Shown here in pieces: positions 42,962 to 52,793 of a DNA stretch of 57,079 nucleotides (positions are counted from its first letter, which is position 1; every line of letters begins with the position of its first letter). Origin of the DNA: an uncultured Bacteroidales bacterium (GTDB lineage: Bacteria; Bacteroidota; Bacteroidia; Bacteroidales; UBA932); NCBI GenBank assembly GCA_905233345.1, contig CAJODQ010000024.1, positions 1 to 57,079 on the forward strand, given 5' to 3'. The notes under the pieces were generated by a model that was given only the letters and a program-made list of their open reading frames with translations, was not told where the DNA came from and did not search any database. The position numbers and the translations under genes are program-made.

Positions 42962-45862
42962 TTAATAACCGAAAATTTCTTCGGTCGACACCTGGCGGAT
43001 GGTTCCGTAGTTGAGCAGGGACTTCAGGTCCATGTCGCTCGTGCGGCCCACGATGCCGTAGGTGTGCGGTTTGCCCTTGACATACTGCTGCTGGAACTTC
43101 ACCACGTCGTCGAGCGTGAGGGCGGGCACCTTCTCGTAGATGACCTTGTTGAGGTCATAGTCGATGCCGCGATGCTTGGCGTTGAGGTAGGAGGTCAGCA
43201 CGCGGCTGCGGACGGTGCGGGCGGTGCGGATGTTCGAGATCAGCGACTCCTTGGCGATGGCAAACGCATTCTCGGAGACCGGCATGTCGTTGATGATCTC
43301 GTCGAAGGCCGAGAGGGCGTCGATAAGCTTGTCGTTCTGGGTGCCGATGGAGAAGGAGAACACCGACGGGTGCTGCAGGTCGGCCGGGATGGAGTAGTTG
43401 GCGCGGGCGCTGTAGGCCAGGCCGCGGGCTTCACGCATTTCCTGGAAAACGATGGAGTTCATGCCGCCGCCGAAGTACTCGTTGTAGAGGGTGATGATCG
43501 GGGCCATCTCCACGCTGAAAGGTTCCTCGGTGTTGTAGTAGCCCGTCAGGTTCAGCTGGTTGGCGTCGTACTGGGCCAGGACCACCTTGTTGTCCACGGT
43601 CGGCAGATAGGCGAAGGGATTGCCCTTGATCACCGGCTGGAGCTTCTCGGGTACGTTGTGGATGCGGTTGACAGTCGCAACGGCCTCTTCTTCGCTGAGG
43701 GGACCGTAGTAGAGCACCTCATGCTCGTTGTTGAAGAGCGTGTGGATCTTCTCGAGCAGGACTTCGTCAGAGAGCTTCATCAGCACGGGCGAAGGGATGA
43801 CGTTGGTCTGCGGGTTCTTCGGGCCGTAAAGGGCGTAGGACGAGATGCGCTGGGCGTTGCTGCGCTGGTCGAGCTTGGCGTTGCGGCGCTCGTACAGGGT
43901 GTTGAACTTCAGCATCTGCAGGGCCTCGGGGTTGGCCTTGGCGTGGGCGATGACCTTCTCGGTGAGTTCCAGGGCTTCTTCCATGTTCTCGGCCAGGCCG
44001 GTGACCTGCACGGAGGTGCGCTCGCCACCGCAGCTGACGTACATGCTGCAAGCCATGCGGTAGAAGGCTTTCTGCACTTCTTCGGGCGTCATGTCGTCGG
44101 TGCCGAGGTAGCTGAGGTAGTTGGCGGCGAAGGGCATCACGTTGTCGGCGTAGCTGCCGGTCTCAAAGAGATACTGGAGTTCGAAGACGCCGTTGGTCAC
44201 GTTCTGCTTGTAGAGCACGGGGATGCCGCTCTTGGCCTCGAGGACGGACATGTCCTTCTGGTAGTCGACGAACACGGGCTCGATGTCCTTCACGTCGGAT
44301 GCCTGGATTTCCTGCAGGAACTTGCTGGCGACGTCACGGTTCATCATGATCGGGGTGATGGCCGGCTTGGCAATGCGGGTGTCGGTCGGGTCACGCTGTT
44401 CCAGCTTGTTGATCTGCACGTAGTTGTCTTTGAAGTTCTCGTTGGCGAAGGCCACGACGTCGTCCTTGGTGATCTTGGCCAGCTCGTCGATGTTGTGGAT
44501 GTAATCCGCCCATTCGATGTCGTTGATGAAGCAGTTCACCTCGGCGCGGACCATGGCGCGGGACATCTCAAGCATGCGCATGAACTGGAGTTTCTCGTTG
44601 TTGATGATGGCGGTCAGCAGTTCTTCGTCGAACTCACCTTTCTTCACCTTGTCAAGTTCAGTCAGGGCAATGGCCTTGACATCTTCGAGGCTCTGGTTCT
44701 GGAGCGGCTCGGCCATGATGAGGAAGGCGGAGTAGTCGGCCATCGTCTCGGACATGGCCATCATGCCGAGGGTCTTCTGCTGCTGGTTGACGTCGAGGTC
44801 GATCAGGCCAGCCTTGCCGTTGGTGAGGATGGAGCTGATCAGGTCGAGGTAGCGGGCCTCCGGGCTGTTGGCGCCCGGGAAACGCCAGGCAAGCAGCAGG
44901 CTGGGGGATTCCAGGCCGAGGACATCCTTCACGATCGGGGCCTCGATGGGATCTTCGGGCTCGAATTCCATCTTCTTGAGGTTCTTGTTGGGCTTCATGG
45001 GGCCGAAATACTTGTCGATGACCTTGATGGCCTCGTCCGGATCGAAGTCGCCCACGAGGCAGACGGCCATGTTGTTGGGCACGTACCACTCGTCATGGTA
45101 TTTCTTCACGTTGGTGATGGACGGGTTCTTCAGGTGATCGCCCCAGCCGATGACCGGCGTGTGGTAGGGGTGCTTCGGGAAGAGGGCGGCGAAAGCGGCT
45201 TCGGAGACTTTCTCCTGGTCCATGACCGCATACATGTTGTACTCCTCGTAGATGGTCTCCAGTTCGGTGTGGAAGCCGCGGAGCACGCAGTTCTCGAAGC
45301 GGTCGGCCTGGATCTTCGCCCAGTTTTCCAGCTGGTTCGACGGGATGTTCTCGGTGTAGCAGGTCACGTCGGTGCTGGTGTAGGCGTTGGTGCCGCGTCC
45401 GCCGATGGCGGCCATGGCCTTGTCGTATTCGTTGGGGATGAAGATCTTGGAAGCCTCATACGAGATGGAGTCGATCTGATGGTAGATGGCCTTGCGCTCC
45501 TCGGGATCCGTGGTCTTGCGGTAGACTTCGAAGAGTTCCTCGATCTGGTTGAGCAGCGGCTCCTCGGCGGCGTAGTCCTGGGTACCGAGTTGCTTGGTGC
45601 CCTTGAACATCAGGTGCTCGAAATAGTGGGCCAGGCCGGTGGTCTCCTGCGGGTCGTTCTTGCTGCCGACCTTCACGGCCACGTGGGCGTCGATGCGCGG
45701 TTCGTCCTGGTTGACGATCATGTAGACCTTCAGACCATTGTCCAAGGTGTAAATGCGGGCGTTCGTAGGGTCGCCCTCCACGGTCTCGTACTTGTATTTG
45801 CTGCAGCCGGTGGTGGCCAGCAGGGCGAGAACCGTCAGAAACATCAGAGAAAAGCGTTTCAT
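42962..45862 (-). CDS. M16 (pitrilysin/insulinase) family peptidase lipoprotein
   Basis: Zinc peptidase of the M16 family with duplicated halves, 966 residues. Lipoprotein signal MKRFSLMFLTVLALLA with lipobox TTGC (Cys20). The inverted zinc motif HYFEH is at residues 79-83 in GLAHYFEHLMFKGT, with the distal glutamate in IYEEYNMY further on. The second half (from about 520) has the inactive partner fold ending at VGRTSDMD. Located in the periplasm or outer membrane, presumably degrading peptides. Single gene; its promoter faces away from that of the DUF1573 gene. Confidence 0.92.
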   Translation of the reverse strand: MKRFSLMFLTVLALLATTGCSKYKYETVEGDPTNARIYTLDNGLKVYMIVNQDEPRIDAHVAVKVGSKNDPQETTGLAHYFEHLMFKGTKQLGTQDYAAEEPLLNQIEELFEVYRKTTDPEERKAIYHQIDSISYEASKIFIPNEYDKAMAAIGGRGTNAYTSTDVTCYTENIPSNQLENWAKIQADRFENCVLRGFHTELETIYEEYNMYAVMDQEKVSEAAFAALFPKHPYHTPVIGWGDHLKNPSITNVKKYHDEWYVPNNMAVCLVGDFDPDEAIKVIDKYFGPMKPNKNLKKMEFEPEDPIEAPIVKDVLGLESPSLLLAWRFPGANSPEARYLDLISSILTNGKAGLIDLDVNQQQKTLGMMAMSETMADYSAFLIMAEPLQNQSLEDVKAIALTELDKVKKGEFDEELLTAIINNEKLQFMRMLEMSRAMVRAEVNCFINDIEWADYIHNIDELAKITKDDVVAFANENFKDNYVQINKLEQRDPTDTRIAKPAITPIMMNRDVASKFLQEIQASDVKDIEPVFVDYQKDMSVLEAKSGIPVLYKQNVTNGVFELQYLFETGSYADNVMPFAANYLSYLGTDDMTPEEVQKAFYRMACSMYVSCGGERTSVQVTGLAENMEEALELTEKVIAHAKANPEALQMLKFNTLYERRNAKLDQRSNAQRISSYALYGPKNPQTNVIPSPVLMKLSDEVLLEKIHTLFNNEHEVLYYGPLSEEEAVATVNRIHNVPEKLQPVIKGNPFAYLPTVDNKVVLAQYDANQLNLTGYYNTEEPFSVEMAPIITLYNEYFGGGMNSIVFQEMREARGLAYSARANYSIPADLQHPSVFSFSIGTQNDKLIDALSAFDEIINDMPVSENAFAIAKESLISNIRTARTVRSRVLTSYLNAKHRGIDYDLNKVIYEKVPALTLDDVVKFQQQYVKGKPHTYGIVGRTSDMDLKSLLNYGTIRQVSTEEIFGY

Positions 45863-45910
45863 GTTAATATGACAGTAAAAAATGGTTGGCTTGATTTATG
45901 CAATTTTGGG

Positions 45911-45918
45911 CAAAAGTA
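45911..45918 (-). promoter_or_regulatory. -7 promoter box TACTTTTG of the M16 peptidase
   Basis: Minus strand TACTTTTG fits TAnnTTTG, 49 bases before the start at 45862. Confidence 0.5.
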
Positions 45919-45931
45919 ATCAAACAAATGG

Positions 45932-45939
45932 TATATTTG
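45932..45939 (+). promoter_or_regulatory. -7 promoter box TATATTTG of the DUF1573-meaB-secA unit
   Basis: Perfect TAnnTTTG, 18 bases before ATG 45958. Confidence 0.65.
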
Positions 45940-45957
45940 CACAATTAATTGGAAATA

Positions 45958-47073
45958 ATGAAAAGAACCATCATATTCCTGTCCGCATTCCTCCTTTCCC
46001 TGGCCGGCTTGTCTGCCCAGGATAAGATCTTCCAGGAGGCGGACGTCATCCGTTTCGACAAAAAAGTCCATGACTTCGGCGACGTGCTGATGGCCGAAGG
46101 TCCTGTGACCTGCATCTTCACCTTTACAAATATCGGACAGATGCCCATTGTCATCCACAATGTCATCTCCTCCTGCGGCTGCACGACGCCCGAGTGGACG
46201 CGCGAGCCGGTGCGGCCCGGCGCCACGGGCACCATCCAGGCCACCTTCAGCAACGACCAGGGCCCGTATCCTTTCGAGAAGACCCTGACCGTCTACGTGG
46301 GCGTGGGGGCTTCGAGCCTCGACCGCCCGGTGGTCCTGCGCCTGCGCGGCGTCGCCCATGAGAAGAAGAAAGACCTCGACGAACTCTTCACCACGCACAT
46401 CGGCCCGCTGGGCCTCCGCAAGACCGAAACATCCATCGGCTATCTCGACCAGGGCGTGGTCAAGTCCGACCAGATGCAGGTGGCCAACCTTTCGCGCAGT
46501 GAGCTCAAGGTCGAAGCCATCCAGGTGTCACCGGGCCTGCGCATTGACGTGGCGCCCAACCCGATTCCCGCCCGCAGCATGGCCCGCCTGACCTACACGG
46601 TCAATCCCGCCGAAATGGGGGAGACTGCCTGGGGACGCCAGCACTATACGGCACAGTTCCGGTTGAACGGCAAAGATTATACTGACAAATTGTCCATCTC
46701 CGGCGTGATCAAGGACAATTTTGAAAAACTCAGCAAGGCGGACATCGACCAGGCCGGCGTGCCGGTCGTCGACCGCAGCTACTTCGAGTTCGGCGAAGTC
46801 CGCCAGGGCAACGTCGTGAACGCCAGCTTCACCATCCGCAACAAGGGCAAGCGCCCGCTCGTGATCCACCACATCGACGGGCAGGGCGACGCTTCCACCG
46901 TGCAGACCCAGTTCCCGCTCACCATCAAGCCGGGCGGCAAGGCCGAGGTCAAGGTCAAGTTCGACACCGGCAAGCTCGAATACAAGGGCGAAGCCATCGA
47001 GGTGCTGTCTGTCATCACCAATGCGCCGTCCAAACCCATCCTGAACCTTTTTATTACCGGAAACGTCCAATAA
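45958..47073 (+). CDS. DUF1573 exported protein
   Basis: 371 residues from ATG 45958 (a TTG three codons upstream is possible but less likely). Signal MKRTIIFLSAFLLSLAGLSAQ. Three Ig-like repeats of the DUF1573 type: KVHDFGDVLMAEGPVTCIFTF...ISSCGCTTPEW (cysteines at SSCGC), a middle one from about 120, and FEFGEVRQGNVVNASFTIRNKGKRPL. Family is common in Bacteroidetes, likely periplasmic, function unknown. Five bases before meaB. Confidence 0.85.
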   Translation: MKRTIIFLSAFLLSLAGLSAQDKIFQEADVIRFDKKVHDFGDVLMAEGPVTCIFTFTNIGQMPIVIHNVISSCGCTTPEWTREPVRPGATGTIQATFSNDQGPYPFEKTLTVYVGVGASSLDRPVVLRLRGVAHEKKKDLDELFTTHIGPLGLRKTETSIGYLDQGVVKSDQMQVANLSRSELKVEAIQVSPGLRIDVAPNPIPARSMARLTYTVNPAEMGETAWGRQHYTAQFRLNGKDYTDKLSISGVIKDNFEKLSKADIDQAGVPVVDRSYFEFGEVRQGNVVNASFTIRNKGKRPLVIHHIDGQGDASTVQTQFPLTIKPGGKAEVKVKFDTGKLEYKGEAIEVLSVITNAPSKPILNLFITGNVQ

Positions 47074-47077
47074 CGAT

Positions 47078-48205
47078 ATGGCCATCGACAAAACCCATCA
47101 GGGAGACTTCTTCGACGACTACCACAACGAAGACACGAGCCTGATCATCAACGACGGGGTGAAACAACCCCCCATCGTCAATCCCTATCTCAAGAAAGTG
47201 TTCAAGAAGCGTCCCGCCATCAAGACGGTCGACGAATACATGGAAGGCATCCAGCGCGGCGACACGACCGTGCTGAGCCAGGCCATCACCCTGGTGGAGA
47301 GCTACCTGCCCGAGCACCGCGCGGTGGCGCAGCAGATCATCCAGCGCTGCCAGGCCCTCTCCAACGAGAAGGAGACCATGCGCATCGGCATCACCGGTGT
47401 GCCAGGTGCCGGCAAGAGCACCTTCATTGAGGCTTTCGGCTCATACCTGACCTCGGAAGGACACAAGCTCGCCGTGCTGGCCATCGACCCCAGCTCCGAG
47501 AAGAGCAAGGGCAGCATCCTGGGCGACAAGACCCGCATGGAGACGCTCTGCAACGACCCGAACGCCTTCATCCGCCCCAGTCCGAGTGCCGGGTCGCTGG
47601 GCGGCGTGGCCCGCAAGACCCGCGAGACCATCCTTCTCTGCGAGGCGGCGGGCTTCGACGTGGTCTTCATCGAGACCGTGGGTGTGGGCCAGAGCGAGAC
47701 CGCGGTCCACTCGATGAGCGACTTTTTCCTGTTGCTGATGCTGTCCGGTGCGGGCGATGACCTGCAGGGCATCAAGCGCGGCATCATGGAGATGTCCGAC
47801 CTGATTGCCATCACCAAGGCCGACGGAACCAACGTGGAGAAGGCCCAGATGGCGCGTGCACTGTATGCCAATGCGCTGCACCTGTTCCCGCCCACCGAGT
47901 CTGGCTGGACGCCTACGGCAGTGACTTCTTCTGCAGTGACCAAAGAAGGCCTGCCGGAGATCCTGAAGATGATTGAAGATTATTTCGCGCTGGTGAAAGG
48001 GAACGGATTCTACCTGAAGAAGCGGCGCGAACAGTCCCGTTACTGGATGTACGAGAGCATCAACGAGAGCCTGAAGAACATGTTCTATGAAGACGAGCGC
48101 ATCGAGAAGCTGATGCCTGAATACGAGGATGCGGTGCTCCGGGGCGACCTGGAGTCATTCTCGGCGGCGACGGAACTGATTGAAAAATACCAGAAAAAAT
48201 TATAA
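47078..48205 (+). CDS. meaB: methylmalonyl-CoA mutase-associated GTPase MeaB
   Basis: G-protein chaperone of the adenosylcobalamin-dependent methylmalonyl-CoA mutase. 375 residues: P-loop GVPGAGKSTFIEAFG, LAVLAIDPSSEKSKGSILGDKTRM, FIRPSPSAGSLGGVARKTRE, FIETVGVGQSE and a GTP-specificity ITKADGTN. An acidic N-terminal extension of about 50 residues precedes the fold. The mutase genes are not in the window. Co-directional with DUF1573 and secA, gap of nine bases to secA. Confidence 0.9.
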   Translation: MAIDKTHQGDFFDDYHNEDTSLIINDGVKQPPIVNPYLKKVFKKRPAIKTVDEYMEGIQRGDTTVLSQAITLVESYLPEHRAVAQQIIQRCQALSNEKETMRIGITGVPGAGKSTFIEAFGSYLTSEGHKLAVLAIDPSSEKSKGSILGDKTRMETLCNDPNAFIRPSPSAGSLGGVARKTRETILLCEAAGFDVVFIETVGVGQSETAVHSMSDFFLLLMLSGAGDDLQGIKRGIMEMSDLIAITKADGTNVEKAQMARALYANALHLFPPTESGWTPTAVTSSAVTKEGLPEILKMIEDYFALVKGNGFYLKKRREQSRYWMYESINESLKNMFYEDERIEKLMPEYEDAVLRGDLESFSAATELIEKYQKKL

Positions 48206-48214
48206 AAAAGCAAT

Positions 48215-51200
48215 ATGGCAAACCTGTTGAAGAAACTGTTCGGTTCCAAGGCGGAACGCGACATCAAGCAGATCAATCCCACCCTGAAACTGGTACTGGC
48301 GGCCTACGACCGCCTCGACAAGCTCAGCGACGATGACTTGCGTGCCGAGAGTGCGGCCCTGCGCGACAAAGTGCGGGCCTACACGGCGGCCGAGGAGGAG
48401 AAAGTGGCGGCGATCCGCGAACAGCTCACCGATCCGGAGATGGAAGTGGCGAAGAAAGAGAAGCTGGCCACGGAACTCGACGAGCTGGTGAAAACCATTG
48501 ACAAGAAGATTGAAGAGATACTCGACCAGGTGCTGCCCGAGGCATTCGCCATCATGAAATCGACGGCACGCCGCTTCAAGGAGAACGAGAAGATCCGGGT
48601 GAAAGCCACGGATTTCGACCGCAACCTGAGCGCCAACCACGACTTCGTGAACATCGACGGCGACACGGCGATCTGGCGCAACAGCTGGATGGCCGGCGGC
48701 AACATGATCACCTGGGACATGGTGCACTACGACGTGCAGCTGATCGGCGGCATTGTCCTGCACCAGGGCAAGATCGCTGAGATGGCCACCGGTGAAGGCA
48801 AGACCCTCGTGGCAACCCTGCCGGTGTTCCTCAACGCCCTGGCGGGCAAAGGCGTCCATGTGGTCACCGTCAACGACTACCTGTCGAAACGTGACTCCGA
48901 GTGGATGGGCCCGCTCTACATGTTCCATGGCCTGAGCGTCGACTGCATCGACAAGCATCAGCCCAGCACCGACGCGCGCCGCAACGCCTACCAGTCCGAC
49001 ATCACCTTCGGAACGAACAACGAATTCGGTTTCGACTACCTGCGCGACAACATGTCCATCAGCCCGAAGGACCTGGTGCAGCGCAAGCATCACTTCGCCA
49101 TCGTCGACGAGGTGGACTCCGTGCTGATCGACGATGCCCGTACCCCGCTCATCATCTCCGGTCCTGTGGAGAAGGCGGGCGACGAGACCTTCATCCAGTA
49201 CAAGCCCTATGTGGAGCGCCTCTACAACGCCCAGAAGAATTTCGTCAACCAGACCCTCAATGAGGCCAAGCGCCTGATCGCCGCCGGCGAGATCAAGGAT
49301 AAGGGCGAGATCCTGCTGTTGCGCGCCCACAAAGGCCTTCCGAAGTACCAGCCGCTGATCAAATATCTCAGCGAGCCGGGTATCAAGCAGATCCTGCAGG
49401 AAGCCGAGAGCAAGATCATCCGCGCCGCCTTCCAGGACAAGGACATCGAACAGCGCGTGGTCACAAACGAGCTCTACTTCGTCATTGACGAGCAGCAGCG
49501 CAGCGTGGAACTCACCGACAAGGGCAACGAGATCCTCGCCGAGGCAGTGGGCGACAAGGACTTCTTCCTGATGCCGCGCCTGGGCGACGAGGTGGCCAAG
49601 ATCGAGAAAGGGGAGGGCAGCCCGGAAGAGAAGCAGCGCCTCAAGGACGAACTCTACGCCAACTATTCCCTCAAGGCCGAGCGCATGCACACGGTCGACC
49701 AGTTGCTCAAGGCCTACGCCATGTTCGCCAAGGACGTGGACTACGTAATCATCGACGGCAAGATCAAGATCGTCGACGAAGGCACAGGCCGTATCATGGA
49801 GGGTCGCCGCTGGAGCGACGGTCTGCACCAGGCCGTGGAGGCGAAGGAGAATGTGAAGGTTGAGGCCGCTACGCAGACCTTTGCGACCATCACCCTGCAG
49901 AACTATTTCCGCATGTACCACAAGCTCTCCGGCATGACCGGTACGGCCGAGACCGAGGCCAAGGAGTTCTGGGACATCTACAAGCTCGACGTGGTGGTGA
50001 TCCCGACAAACCGGCCGGTGATCCGCCAGGACATGAACGACCTGATCTACAAGACCAAGAAAGGCAAGTACGCCGCGGTCATCGAGAAGGTCCAGGAATA
50101 CATCGCCCAGGGCCGTCCGGTGCTGGTGGGTACGACTTCGGTCGAGATTTCCGAGTTGCTGAGCCGCATGCTGAAGCTGCGCGGCATCAAGCACCAGGTG
50201 CTGAACGCCAAGCAGCACGCACGCGAGGCTGAGATCGTGGCGCACGCCGGTGAGCCGGCGACCGTGACCATCGCCACCAACATGGCTGGTCGTGGTACCG
50301 ATATCAAGCTGACCCCCGAGGTCAAGGAGGCCGGCGGTCTGGCCATCATCGGCACGGAGCGGCACGATAGCCGACGCGTGGACCGGCAGCTCCGCGGCCG
50401 GTCCGGCCGTCAGGGTGATCCGGGCAGTTCCATCTTCTACGTGTCGCTGGAAGACGACCTGATGCGTATCTTCGGCAGCGAGCGCATCTCCAGCCTGGTG
50501 GACCGCATGGGCATGGCCGAGAACGAGGCGCTGGAGGCGTCGATGCTTTCGGGCGCAATCGAGCGGGCGCAGCGCAAGGTCGAGGAGAACGACTTCGGCA
50601 CCCGCAAGCGCCTGGTGGACTACGACGACGTGATGAACAACCAGCGCGAGGTGGTCTACACGAAGCGCCGCAACGCCCTCACGGGCGAGCGCATTGATGT
50701 GGACGTGCTCAACATGACGACGGACTACTGCGAGATGTTCGTGGATCAGAACAAGGATCTGGATTTCAACAGTTTCTGCGAGGAACTGCGCCAGACGCTC
50801 TCGGTGGAACCGGACTTCGACGAGAAGTTCTATGAGAAGTCGAACCGCGCCCAGCTGACCGAAGCCCTGCAGCAGTGCCTGCTCGCGGTGCAGCAGCGCC
50901 GTTTCGACGCGCTCGTGGAACGGGCCTGGCCTATCATCAAATATGTGTACGAGACCAAGCGCATGTTCTACCAGAACATCGCCATCCCGGTCTCGGACGG
51001 CAAGCTGGTCTACACCATCCTGGTCGACCTGAAGAAGGCTTACGAGTCGAAGGGCCGCGAGGTGATCCGCGCCGTCGAGAAGACGGTGACGCTGCGCGTG
51101 ATCGACGAGTATTGGAAGAACCACCTGCGCGACATGGACGACCTGAAGCAGTCGGTACAGAACGCGGCTTATGAGCAGAAGGACCCGATCGTGGTCTACA

Positions 51201-51505
51201 AGACGGAAAGCTACAACCTGTTCATCACCATGCTGGAGAACCTGAACAAGGATGTGCTGGCGTTCCTGCTGCGTGCCCAGATCTATCTGCGGCAGGAGCA
51301 GCAGCCGGAAGATGTGGTGACGGAAGGACACGAGAAGCGCTCCGACTTGAGCCGCATGCAGACAAGCCGTCCCGACCTGCTGACGAACAGCTCCGAGCCG
51401 AAGACGAATGCGCCGATCCATGTGGAGAAACGTGTCGGCCGCAACGATCCCTGTCCTTGCGGCAGCGGCAAGAAATTCAAGAACTGCCACGGCAAAGAAG
51501 CGTAG
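48215..51505 (+). CDS. secA: preprotein translocase ATPase SecA
   Basis: Motor of Sec protein export. 1096 residues, the long Bacteroidetes form (E. coli 901). Walker A EMATGEGKTLVATLP, DEAD-like IVDEVDSVLIDDARTPLIISG, second motor domain with TIATNMAGRGTDIKL and RQLRGRSGRQGDPG, and the C-terminal zinc finger CPCGSGKKFKNCHG. The extra length sits mainly in an early insertion (about residues 45-105, EEEKVAAIREQL...) and in NBD1 (about 340-450). A terminator follows. Confidence 0.97.
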   Translation: MANLLKKLFGSKAERDIKQINPTLKLVLAAYDRLDKLSDDDLRAESAALRDKVRAYTAAEEEKVAAIREQLTDPEMEVAKKEKLATELDELVKTIDKKIEEILDQVLPEAFAIMKSTARRFKENEKIRVKATDFDRNLSANHDFVNIDGDTAIWRNSWMAGGNMITWDMVHYDVQLIGGIVLHQGKIAEMATGEGKTLVATLPVFLNALAGKGVHVVTVNDYLSKRDSEWMGPLYMFHGLSVDCIDKHQPSTDARRNAYQSDITFGTNNEFGFDYLRDNMSISPKDLVQRKHHFAIVDEVDSVLIDDARTPLIISGPVEKAGDETFIQYKPYVERLYNAQKNFVNQTLNEAKRLIAAGEIKDKGEILLLRAHKGLPKYQPLIKYLSEPGIKQILQEAESKIIRAAFQDKDIEQRVVTNELYFVIDEQQRSVELTDKGNEILAEAVGDKDFFLMPRLGDEVAKIEKGEGSPEEKQRLKDELYANYSLKAERMHTVDQLLKAYAMFAKDVDYVIIDGKIKIVDEGTGRIMEGRRWSDGLHQAVEAKENVKVEAATQTFATITLQNYFRMYHKLSGMTGTAETEAKEFWDIYKLDVVVIPTNRPVIRQDMNDLIYKTKKGKYAAVIEKVQEYIAQGRPVLVGTTSVEISELLSRMLKLRGIKHQVLNAKQHAREAEIVAHAGEPATVTIATNMAGRGTDIKLTPEVKEAGGLAIIGTERHDSRRVDRQLRGRSGRQGDPGSSIFYVSLEDDLMRIFGSERISSLVDRMGMAENEALEASMLSGAIERAQRKVEENDFGTRKRLVDYDDVMNNQREVVYTKRRNALTGERIDVDVLNMTTDYCEMFVDQNKDLDFNSFCEELRQTLSVEPDFDEKFYEKSNRAQLTEALQQCLLAVQQRRFDALVERAWPIIKYVYETKRMFYQNIAIPVSDGKLVYTILVDLKKAYESKGREVIRAVEKTVTLRVIDEYWKNHLRDMDDLKQSVQNAAYEQKDPIVVYKTESYNLFITMLENLNKDVLAFLLRAQIYLRQEQQPEDVVTEGHEKRSDLSRMQTSRPDLLTNSSEPKTNAPIHVEKRVGRNDPCPCGSGKKFKNCHGKEA

Positions 51506-51547
51506 CTTTTGCAAGATTGGGCACGCTGGCATTTCGTCACGCTTGCG

Positions 51548-51579
51548 AAAAAATGACACTTTGTTAGTGTCATTTTTTT
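51548..51579 (+). terminator. Rho-independent terminator after secA
   Basis: AAATGACAC (51551-51559), loop TTTGTTA, GTGTCATTT (51567-51575) and a T-run to 51579; A-rich 5' flank makes it potentially bidirectional. Confidence 0.85.
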
Positions 51580-51582
51580 GCT

Positions 51583-51590
51583 TATATTTG
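51583..51590 (+). promoter_or_regulatory. -7 promoter box TATATTTG of the CHASE2-caspase operon
   Basis: Perfect TAnnTTTG directly behind the secA terminator and only six bases before the ATG at 51597, implying an almost leaderless transcript. Confidence 0.6.
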
Positions 51591-51596
51591 TAGAAA

Positions 51597-52793
51597 ATGA
51601 GCAAGTTAGCAAAGAAAATGCCTTTGAAATGGAAAAGGGGACTATCCTCTTTTCTGTTGGCTCTATTCCTTTGTCTGTTTTGCTACCTGGCAGAAAGCAT
51701 TCCCTTTTCTGTGGGGGAACCGATCTGGCAATTCTTCGTCATTGAGCGACTGATTCAGGAAAATGTGGGCAAAAAGGATCAACTTGATGAAGGATTCTTC
51801 ATCAATGTGGGGTATGACAAAGTCATCGCTGACATCAGCCTCTACAATGGTCTGTTCACAGGCAGTGTCGCGATTACGGACCGCCAGGCTTTGGATGATC
51901 TGTTGCGTAGGCTGCAGGAAGATGATACATACAAGTATATTTTTCTCGATGTCCGTTTCGAGAAGGGGATCAATACACCACAGGATTCGCAATTGTTCCA
52001 CCGTATTTCCCAGATGCGGGACATTGTCATCGCCGACCATCACGAAATAGAACTGGCTTCTCCCGTCCTGCAGGAGAAGGCGGCCCTGTCGGATTACAAG
52101 ATGGCGACATATTCCACCGGTTTCTCCCGCTATCAGTTTCTTCAGGGTGACAGGGAAACCGTTCCGCTACGGATCTACCGCGATATCACGGGTAACAGTA
52201 TTCGAAAAGTTGGCTTCCTGCCATTCTACGCCTCTGAAGGGAAACCCTGCCAGAACACGCTTTTCATCCGGATTCCCGTTGACTTTTCGAACCGCCGCCC
52301 GAATCGCGAAAAGATGCTCTATTATGATTATGGAGCCCAGATTGTCGAAGATTTTCCGCTTAAGACACTTACCAACGGCAAATATGTCATCATCGGCGAC
52401 TATGTAGAAGATAAATCAGGCACGTATCTCGGCGAACAACCCAATCCATACATCGCCTATCTGGCCACCCTGAGCTTGTTGCGGGGATATCACATCTATC
52501 GTAGTCTGTTCATCGTCTTTGTTTTCGTGCTGTTCTGGTGGTTGAGCTGGTTCGCTATCCAGGGAAAGCAACCTTCCATAACCTTATGGCTGATGTCCCT
52601 GAAAGGGAAGCGGATCAAGAATGTATATGTTCAATGGTTCCTTTCCTTCTTCTCATACGGTTTCTACCTCTCCATTGCATGTCTGGTTTTCTTCCTGATA
52701 TGGAAAACCACGTTCAGCATATTTTTCTCCTCACTCATTCTGACGCTCGTGACCAACGCGGGCTCCATACGCGCGACAAACGATGAAGAATAA
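51597..52793 (+). CDS. CHASE2-like sensor membrane protein
   Basis: 398 residues. One N-terminal transmembrane helix (about 15-35), an extracytoplasmic domain of about 250 residues, and two or three C-terminal helices (about 300-320, 345-390) ending in a short polar tail RATNDEE. The outer part resembles CHASE2 sensors: GFFINVGYDKVIAD, ITDRQALDDLLRRLQEDDTYKYIFLDVRFE, ISQMRDIVIADHHE, and GKYVIIGDYVEDKSGTYL before the C-terminal helices. CHASE2 domains are extracellular sensors usually fused to kinases or cyclases; here no output domain is attached. The next gene, a caspase-like protease, overlaps by 11 bases, so it may be the output. CHASE2 assignment is by pattern, moderate confidence. Confidence 0.65.
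   Translation: MSKLAKKMPLKWKRGLSSFLLALFLCLFCYLAESIPFSVGEPIWQFFVIERLIQENVGKKDQLDEGFFINVGYDKVIADISLYNGLFTGSVAITDRQALDDLLRRLQEDDTYKYIFLDVRFEKGINTPQDSQLFHRISQMRDIVIADHHEIELASPVLQEKAALSDYKMATYSTGFSRYQFLQGDRETVPLRIYRDITGNSIRKVGFLPFYASEGKPCQNTLFIRIPVDFSNRRPNREKMLYYDYGAQIVEDFPLKTLTNGKYVIIGDYVEDKSGTYLGEQPNPYIAYLATLSLLRGYHIYRSLFIVFVFVLFWWLSWFAIQGKQPSITLWLMSLKGKRIKNVYVQWFLSFFSYGFYLSIACLVFFLIWKTTFSIFFSSLILTLVTNAGSIRATNDEE

Noticed and set aside
43064-45919. 951-codon open frame antisense to the M16 peptidase
   Set aside because: Same codon-bias effect; composition dominated by Val, Gly, Asp, Leu, His, no motif.
48200-51604. 1134-codon open frame antisense to secA
   Set aside because: SecA is unmistakable on the plus strand. 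The antisense frame is open because third positions are G/C-rich, and its product is a repetitive Leu/Val/Asp/His-rich chain without domains.
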